This document shows positions 5,220 through 9,414 of a stretch of DNA of 9,414 nucleotides, piece after piece. The stretch lies in assembly GCA_964371935.1 (NCBI GenBank), contig CAYJOT010000028.1, positions 1-9,414 of the forward strand, written 5' to 3'. The notes under the pieces were generated by a model that was not told the DNA's origin, made no database searches, and saw only the letters and a program-made list of their open reading frames with translations. The position numbers were made by a program, and so were the translations under genes. The stretch comes from JACQRW01 sp964371935 (lineage in GTDB: Bacteria; Patescibacteriota; Minisyncoccia; Sungbacterales; HO2-52-23). Position 1 is the stretch's first letter, and the number at the start of each line of letters is the position of its first letter.

Positions 5220-5801
5220 CTATCTTTTCTTTCTTCGCAGAAAGAGTATTGATGCAATAAGACTGTTGAAGACAACTAGGTAGATAGGATACACGGCGAG
5301 GCTGAGGGTCCAGCGTTCTACTCCAAAGAGATTGATCACGCTGGCGAGAGAATCAAGCGTCCACGCGGCTCGATTTTCTCCTCGCGGGTGAAGGTACGAC
5401 TTGCGTATCGTAGGAAGCAGCCCGAAAAGATCAGTCGCAATGTTCGTAAGGAGCGCCAAGAACGGATCGGCAAAGAGCCACCACAATACAATACTCACTC
5501 CCGCGCCGCCTAAACAGATTTTGTCCAACAGAGTCCATCCGCCCTCACCATGACGAAGAGACAAAATGGCAACTATGAGTGATCCCAGGACGTAGCTTGC
5601 GGGTATCCAGATCGTGTCTCGCGCCCCGAGGGTGTAGTAGCTCGCAAGTATGATAATTCCCTCAACGGTCAGGATCCACCATGTCGCCCGATTTGGTTTC
5701 GTGTTTCCCCAGAGGATCGTGAAGATATAGAGAAAGAAGGCAACGATAGCGAGAATCCCGGCCACAAATCCAGATAGAGCGGGAATGTCAAACAGCATCA
5801 T
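5220..5801 (-). CDS. Integral membrane protein with two PQ-loop-like repeats
   Basis: This 193-aa protein has about six or seven hydrophobic segments (roughly 8-31, 42-58, 64-81, 92-110, 112-131, 150-160 and 165-188). Two halves share a motif: KPNRATWWIL (35-44) and P139-R-G-E-NRAAWTL (to 149). The second is preceded by GLLPTIRKSY, which looks like a PQ-loop. This pattern is known from the PQ-loop/SWEET/MtN3-like transporter superfamily, where each three-helix repeat carries one such loop. The substrate is unknown and transport is an inference. The C-terminus is basic (RRKKR), expected to be cytoplasmic. The start is supported by AAAGGAGAA; a second in-frame ATG lies just after the first. It is divergent from the methyltransferase gene and shares a 69-bp promoter region with it. 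Confidence 0.7.
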   Translation of the reverse strand: MMLFDIPALSGFVAGILAIVAFFLYIFTILWGNTKPNRATWWILTVEGIIILASYYTLGARDTIWIPASYVLGSLIVAILSLRHGEGGWTLLDKICLGGAGVSIVLWWLFADPFLALLTNIATDLFGLLPTIRKSYLHPRGENRAAWTLDSLASVINLFGVERWTLSLAVYPIYLVVFNSLIASILFLRRKKR

Positions 5802-5805
5802 AATG

Positions 5806-5814
5806 TTCTCCTTT
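5806..5814 (-). promoter_or_regulatory. Shine-Dalgarno site of the PQ-loop-like gene
   Basis: AAAGGAGAA on the minus strand lies about 5 nt before the ATG at 5801, supporting that start. Confidence 0.75.
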
Positions 5815-5847
5815 TTGTTAACTCATCAAAAACCCAATAACTAAGTC

Positions 5848-5876
5848 AGTATACTCAATTTACAACATTTATGCAA
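5848..5876 (-). promoter_or_regulatory. Divergent promoter region with a shared palindromic -10 box
   Basis: AGTATACT (5848-5855) is a perfect 8-bp palindrome, so TATACT can be read on both strands. On the minus strand it has TTGCAT (5876-5871) 17 bp upstream and would drive the membrane protein gene. On the plus strand the same box lies 15 nt before the methyltransferase ATG at 5871, with no good -35 box. The minus-strand -35 box covers the methyltransferase start codon, so the two directions would compete. Confidence 0.5.
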
Positions 5877-6764
5877 CACCCAAAAACGGCAGTACGATAC
5901 CGAATCAAAAATGTTCCCGATAAATTCGCTATCCCAAAGCATTCGTTAACTTTAAGTAACCTTCTTTTGATAGATGAATGTTTGCTGGATGTGAGGAGAG
6001 TAAAAATTTTTAAAGCGGCAATAGAGCGCATCGTTAAGCCGGGCGATGTTGTTCTTGACGCTGGTACCGGTACCGGCATTATGGCACTGTGTGCTGCAAG
6101 AGCGGGAGCAAAAAAGGTATTCGCTGTTGAATTAGATCCTGATGTCGCAAAAGTTGCAAGGCATAATGTACACGCGAACCATTATGATGGTGTCATTGAG
6201 ATCATCAATCAAGATGTGACAACCTTTAATGTAGAGAATAGAGTTCCGATTGATGTCCTTATCATGGAGATGCTTGATACGGGTTTAATTGCAGAACATC
6301 AGGCAACGACTATGACCGCTTTAAGGCGGAACGGCGTGATTGATGATCATACGCGACTTCTTCCGGCAAAGGTAAATTTATTGATGCGCGCAATTCACTA
6401 TGATTTCGACTTTTATGGTTTTAATATGCCATCTATAATTCAAGCTAGGAATTATGGAGTCAAGAAAAGAATTAAAAGTGTGCTTTCTCATCTGCAGAGC
6501 TATGGGGTAATTGATTTTATGTCGCTGACCTCTCACAGACTTGAAGAAAAAATCAGCGTGAAAATGAACCGAACGGGTAGGATTAATGGAATTGAGTTAA
6601 GAATGGATATCTATTTGGCTGGCAAGAAATACTCTCACACGACTGATATGAATATGCCAATCATGGTCCCTATTCAAGAGAGGATGGTAAAACGAGGTGT
6701 TGTCGTAGATTTCAAAATCAGCTATAATATGGGGGAAGGTTTTAGTACGCTTAAAATAGTGTAA
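5871..6764 (+). CDS. PRMT-like class I SAM-dependent methyltransferase
   Basis: This 297-aa protein has a Rossmann methyltransferase core. Motif I VLDAGTGTG is at 61-69, the acidic end of strand 2 is E87 in VFAVELDP, and IINQDV is at 111-116. After strand 4 comes M-E133-MLDTGLIA-E142. Two glutamates nine residues apart after motif II are the double-E loop that holds the substrate guanidinium in protein arginine methyltransferases. The N-terminal helix (DECLLDVRRVKIFKAAI, 35-51) also resembles the PRMT start. The C-terminal half (about 160-297) is beta-rich like a PRMT barrel, but no clear THW loop is seen, so protein arginine methylation is uncertain and a small-molecule or ribosomal substrate is possible. 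No Shine-Dalgarno site is seen and the leader is very short. It is followed 4 bp later by a membrane protein gene, so the two are probably co-transcribed. Confidence 0.8.
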   Translation: MQHPKTAVRYRIKNVPDKFAIPKHSLTLSNLLLIDECLLDVRRVKIFKAAIERIVKPGDVVLDAGTGTGIMALCAARAGAKKVFAVELDPDVAKVARHNVHANHYDGVIEIINQDVTTFNVENRVPIDVLIMEMLDTGLIAEHQATTMTALRRNGVIDDHTRLLPAKVNLLMRAIHYDFDFYGFNMPSIIQARNYGVKKRIKSVLSHLQSYGVIDFMSLTSHRLEEKISVKMNRTGRINGIELRMDIYLAGKKYSHTTDMNMPIMVPIQERMVKRGVVVDFKISYNMGEGFSTLKIV

Positions 6765-6768
6765 TTCT

Positions 6769-7587
6769 ATGAAGATTTCTTTCATACTCAAACATCCACT
6801 CGTGCGTTTTCTTGTCGTTGTCTATATCATTCTGCTTGTTTTTTGGCTGTGGATCAATATATCGGGGTCGCAAGAAGGATTTATCAACAATCTTTTTGGC
6901 GTTCTTTATCCGATTATTTCTTTGTCGGGGGGACTTTATGGTCTTTTCATTGTCTCAAAAAAGTGGGGAGGCATTAATAGTCGCGTTGGGAAAGGGATTC
7001 TTTTTTTGAGTTTGGGATTGCTCGCAGAAGTATTTGGACAGTGGGCATGGAGTTATTACACCATTATTCGGAGTATTGAGGTTCCTTATCCGTCAATCGC
7101 CGACATTGGTTATTTCGCCATAATCCCATTTTATAGTTATGCAATGTATAATTTTGCGATAGCGGCTGGGGTTAAGATTAATTTAAAGAGTGTTCTTGGA
7201 AAACTGCAGGCTGTTTTGATTCCTGCAATTATGATAACCATCGCTTATTTCTTGTTCTTAAAGAATGTTCAAATTGATACAGGGAATTTTCTCAAAACTT
7301 TTCTTGATTTCGGTTACCCTGGATTCGAAGCAATTGCTGTTTCAATTGGTATTCTTACATATAGTCTATCAAGAAACATATTGGGTGGGATAATGAGGCC
7401 AAGAATCTTATATCTAGTTGGTGCGCTCGTTGCACAATATATCACAGATTACACTTTTCTTTATCGGGCGGGTGTTGGTACTTACTACAATGCCGGTCCT
7501 GTTGATTTAATGTATGCAACTTCATTTCTGATAATGTCTTTGGGCATCATTTTATTTCATCTGCGTAGTGACGACATATTTAATTAG
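6769..7587 (+). CDS. Seven-helix integral membrane protein, sensor-like
   Basis: This 272-aa protein has about seven or eight hydrophobic helices (approx. 10-30, 38-62, 73-95, 106-130, 144-165, 180-200, 210-230 and 245-265) and short loops. The loop between helices three and four carries PYPSIADIGYF, and GYPGFEAIAV precedes a later helix. P-S-x-A-D-x-x-Y motifs of this kind occur in seven-helix sensor regions of bacterial and archaeal signalling proteins. Here no kinase, cyclase or other output domain follows; the protein ends in a short polar tail (HLRSDDIFN). It could be a stand-alone sensor or an unrelated membrane protein. It starts 4 bp after the methyltransferase stop with no Shine-Dalgarno site, suggesting coupled translation in one operon. 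The function is not recognised. Confidence 0.7.
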   Translation: MKISFILKHPLVRFLVVVYIILLVFWLWINISGSQEGFINNLFGVLYPIISLSGGLYGLFIVSKKWGGINSRVGKGILFLSLGLLAEVFGQWAWSYYTIIRSIEVPYPSIADIGYFAIIPFYSYAMYNFAIAAGVKINLKSVLGKLQAVLIPAIMITIAYFLFLKNVQIDTGNFLKTFLDFGYPGFEAIAVSIGILTYSLSRNILGGIMRPRILYLVGALVAQYITDYTFLYRAGVGTYYNAGPVDLMYATSFLIMSLGIILFHLRSDDIFN

Positions 7588-7619
7588 AGCGATTTGATGA
7601 ATATTGGTAAATATCTACC

Positions 7620-7907
7620 ATGGACATCCTCTCCCAAATTGCCTCGCGGATAATTAGGGAACAAGAACTCATCATTGGTCCGCTTGCGTGGAGCGAAGCG
7701 GGCAAGGTAAGGGATGTTCGTATTGTGGATCAAAAAACAGGAGAGGTAGCAATAGAGAGTGCGGGAGATCATAAGCTGGTCATAGATGCATTAGTAGCCC
7801 AGTACGAACGCCTGTTTGGTCGTGCATCGCGGGAGGTATGCAAAGAGGCCGCAGCCCCGCTCACGGCAGACCTGAAACCCGAAGAGGTGCCGGTGAGTTT
7901 GGGGTAG
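7620..7907 (+). CDS. Small conserved-looking hypothetical protein (95 aa)
   Basis: This is a soluble, mildly acidic 95-aa protein of unknown function. The N-terminal helix ILSQIASRIIREQELIIGPLAWSEAGKV leads into a strand-rich middle (DVRIVDQKTGEVAIES), then a helix LVIDALVAQYERLFGRASREVCKEAA and a proline-containing tail. The look is that of a compact alpha/beta domain, and similar short proteins occur in Patescibacteria as hypotheticals, though this is from memory only. There is no signal peptide and no transmembrane helix. The start at 7620 is the first possible one, because an in-frame stop lies at 7608-7610. No Shine-Dalgarno site is present. A weak extended -10 (TG at 7605, TAAATA at 7608-7613) ends 6 nt before the ATG. 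The gap to the membrane gene is only 32 bp, so co-transcription is equally likely. Confidence 0.75.
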   Translation: MDILSQIASRIIREQELIIGPLAWSEAGKVRDVRIVDQKTGEVAIESAGDHKLVIDALVAQYERLFGRASREVCKEAAAPLTADLKPEEVPVSLG

Positions 7908-7932
7908 GGTTTAGAGGCATAGATTGGCAGTG

Positions 7933-7961
7933 TCCCTCACTTGAGAGGAGCTTGTTTTTTT
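7933..7961 (+). terminator. Probable terminator after the 95-aa gene
   Basis: The stem TCCCTC (7933-7938) / GAG-A-GGA (7943-7949, one bulged A) with an ACTT loop is followed by GCTTG and a run of seven T (7955-7961). The T-run overlaps the -35 region of the next promoter. Confidence 0.45.
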
Positions 7962-7980
7962 GTTATTTTGATGGTCTAAT
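7952..7980 (+). promoter_or_regulatory. Promoter giving a leaderless start at 7987
   Basis: TTGTTT (7952-7957), a 17-bp spacer and TCTAAT (7975-7980), with an extended -10 TG at 7972-7973. The box ends 6 nt before the ATG at 7987, the same spacing as at 4392/4399. Confidence 0.55.
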
Positions 7981-7986
7981 AGATCT

Positions 7987-8691
7987 ATGTTTAAGAACGA
8001 GCATACACACAAAATTGTTTTCATTCTGTCAATTATTGTCTTGTCTTTCTTGATAAGTCCATTTTGGTATTCTTTTTTGCGTTATCAGAAGATTTTACAT
8101 AATGAATCGTGCGGCAAAACTACCACACCGTGTGTATACGAAATCGTACCTCCATCTTTGTGGGAACTGATTGCCGATAAGTCGTCTATAGAGATGCGAC
8201 CGCCATGCAATCCGTATGCCACCACGACCAATTGCGTTCCCGCTCTTCCACCGCCCGTACCGGAAGCAACGACTACCCCGCAAATACAAACAGGGAAAAT
8301 AGATGAGCATCTTACCATCAATAATACACTTCGTGATGTAAATTTTTGTGGCAAAATATATAAAGTAAAGCAAATCATCATTGATGGGGTTGACGTGGTG
8401 CAGAGGATTGCGGAGTTGGTAAGAAACAGGAGCCTTTCACAAAATACAAAACTAAAAATTGTTGGCGATAGCATTTGTAAATCAGTGCCTTTTAATCCAA
8501 ACGACGAGCTTCAAATTGACGAGGTCATACCTTTTATTTTTGATCCTTCAAATAAAAAAGCAGGAGAAAAAACCGGAACATATGGCATATATGCTCAAAT
8601 TTTTCAAGTTGGTGTAAATCCAACCAAAAATGAGATATACGGTATTAACGGTTTTGATGGAAATACTGAGCTTATTGGAAAATTGAAATAA
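7987..8691 (+). CDS. Membrane-anchored exported protein of unknown function
   Basis: This 234-aa protein has one N-terminal hydrophobic segment (about residues 9-28, preceded by Lys and His) that is a signal anchor or uncleaved signal peptide. It is followed by a cysteine-containing stretch (CGKTTTPCVYE, C-N-P-Y and N-C-V-P), a Pro/Thr-rich linker (LPPPVPEATTTP, about 90-101) and a C-terminal domain of about 130 residues with VNFCGKIYKVKQIIIDGVDV and a further cysteine in SICKS. The cysteines outside the membrane suggest disulfides. No recognised domain is seen. It is probably in the cell envelope. It is convergent with an M23-type peptidase gene, which may share the envelope role but not the transcript. 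There is no Shine-Dalgarno site; the start rests on the promoter 6 nt upstream and on the hydrophobic segment. Confidence 0.72.
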   Translation: MFKNEHTHKIVFILSIIVLSFLISPFWYSFLRYQKILHNESCGKTTTPCVYEIVPPSLWELIADKSSIEMRPPCNPYATTTNCVPALPPPVPEATTTPQIQTGKIDEHLTINNTLRDVNFCGKIYKVKQIIIDGVDVVQRIAELVRNRSLSQNTKLKIVGDSICKSVPFNPNDELQIDEVIPFIFDPSNKKAGEKTGTYGIYAQIFQVGVNPTKNEIYGINGFDGNTELIGKLK

Positions 8692-8719
8692 AAAAATGGT
8701 CTCTGTACGGAGACCATTT
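8686..8719 (-). terminator. Intrinsic terminator of the M23 peptidase gene, shared with the convergent gene
   Basis: A perfect 10-bp stem AAATGGTCTC (8694-8703) / GAGACCATTT (8710-8719) has a 6-nt loop. Read on the minus strand it is followed by TTTTATTT. It begins 14 bp after the peptidase stop. On the plus strand it lies 2 bp after the upstream gene's stop and may terminate that transcript too, though without a T-run of length. Confidence 0.82.
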
Positions 8720-8733
8720 GGTGTAGCGCCTAT

Positions 8734-9414
8734 CTACCGGAAAAGAACTTTAGTTGTATCTTCCGGATTAATGAAATTTTCCGGAAAGCCCGGGTATGTT
8801 GTGCCGTTCGGATCAGTACATGTTGCTTGTGGCAACGCACCAACTCCTGACACGATGCCGTCGTACACACCATTCCGAATCCCAAAATGGAAATGGGTGG
8901 GCTTACCAAAGACACTCAAATCAGCGACCGTCGCGATCTGCATTCCTTTTGGGATAAATGCTCCGACTGCCACTCCAGACAATGGGTTTACATGCCAAGA
9001 GACCGTGGTATATTTTGCACCAGTCGGGCTTATGTGCTCAATAACAATATGATATGCCCATGGCGAATGGCTCTCCACATGCTTCACAATCCCGTCTTCC
9101 CCCGCATACACTGCCGTTCCCGCCACCGCACTATAATCAGTTCCGTTGTGTATCTTGGGTACACGAGGAGGACATTCTGTAGCGCCTGCCCAAGGATTAT
9201 GACCAAATTCTTGAATGGGTTTTCCTCTGCTCGCATACGGCGTTGCCAGTGGCCACGTCAGTTTGATAACACTGTCATTCGCCTGCGGAGTATGGTAGAC
9301 ATACAGTAGCGGTCGTGCCCAATATGTAGGATTACGTGAGCTGAAAAACATATCGAAGTTATTGTTATTTTGCCATGGCGCAAGCTTAAGGCCGTGGTTG
9401 AGTGGAGAGGAATT
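8734..9414 (-). CDS. M23-family metallopeptidase-like protein (LytM/peptidoglycan hydrolase type), 5' end outside window
   Basis: This zinc peptidase-like protein of the lysostaphin/LytM fold cuts peptide bridges of peptidoglycan or similar peptides outside the cell. Numbered from the Met at 9351, the family residues are H68 and D72 in HNGTDYSAVAGTAVYAGEDG, H120 in SWHVNPL, and H153 and H155 in THFHFGI. H68, D72 and H155 would bind zinc, and H120 and H153 would be catalytic, so the site looks complete. The frame stays open from 9351 to the window edge without a stop and reads as coding (LNHGLKLAPWQNN), so that Met is probably internal. The signal peptide and true start should lie past 9414. 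A tail of about 50 residues (TCTDPNGTTYPGFPENF) follows the catalytic core. It is convergent with the exported protein gene. Inactive EnvC-like members exist, but here all ligands are present. Confidence 0.87.
   Translation of the reverse strand, partial: NSSPLNHGLKLAPWQNNNNFDMFFSSRNPTYWARPLLYVYHTPQANDSVIKLTWPLATPYASRGKPIQEFGHNPWAGATECPPRVPKIHNGTDYSAVAGTAVYAGEDGIVKHVESHSPWAYHIVIEHISPTGAKYTTVSWHVNPLSGVAVGAFIPKGMQIATVADLSVFGKPTHFHFGIRNGVYDGIVSGVGALPQATCTDPNGTTYPGFPENFINPEDTTKVLFR

Noticed and set aside
8085..8474. Long minus-strand open frame inside the exported-protein gene
   Set aside because: It lies wholly within the better-supported plus-strand gene, has no Shine-Dalgarno site or promoter, and its product has no recognisable pattern.
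8887..9309. Plus-strand open frame of 140 codons opposite the M23 peptidase
   Set aside because: The minus strand carries all M23 catalytic motifs, so this is an antisense shadow.

Overview
The window looks like a piece of a small bacterial genome of the Patescibacteria/CPR (Parcubacteria-like) kind. This is inferred from content and style, not from a marker gene. Genes are short and tightly packed on both strands. Several small membrane or hypothetical proteins resemble ones common in that group. A pyruvoyl-type arginine decarboxylase stands alone without other polyamine genes. Several genes seem to start within about 6-9 bases of a sigma70-like -10 box (leaderless or nearly so), while others carry a strong Shine-Dalgarno site. 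No rRNA, tRNA, insertion sequence or CRISPR array was seen.

Layout. Positions 2-916 (+): NAD-dependent nucleotide-sugar epimerase. 1023-2204 (+): GH57-like carbohydrate-active protein behind a strong promoter whose -35 box lies in a palindrome. 2327-2815 (+): HIT-family protein, preceded by a perfect 24-bp palindrome. 2861-3439 and 3463-4230 (-): a two-gene operon of a MNT/ANT-type nucleotidyltransferase and a GNAT acetyltransferase, convergent with the HIT gene. 4231-4620: the richest non-coding stretch. It holds a minus-strand promoter, nested inverted repeats, a strong plus-strand promoter, a ~200-nt transcribed stretch with mutually exclusive hairpins and a 56-codon leaderless ORF, and a very strong intrinsic terminator only 20 bp before the arginine decarboxylase gene (4621-5109, +). 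5220-5801 (-): membrane protein with two PQ-loop-like repeats. It is divergent from 5871-6764 (+), a PRMT-like methyltransferase, which is followed 4 bp later by a seven-helix membrane protein (6769-7587) and then a small hypothetical (7620-7907). 7987-8691 (+): a membrane-anchored exported protein, convergent with an M23-type metallopeptidase (8734 to the window edge, -) whose start lies outside the window.

How the parts may work together. The first two genes point to sugar or glycan metabolism, and the last two to the cell envelope. The most interesting unit is 4364-5109. The decarboxylase has no visible promoter of its own after the terminator, so its expression probably depends on read-through of that terminator. 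The upstream RNA can fold in competing ways. This suggests an attenuator, riboswitch or leader-peptide control of an arginine-to-agmatine enzyme. The alternative is that the ~200-nt unit is an independent small RNA or microprotein gene.
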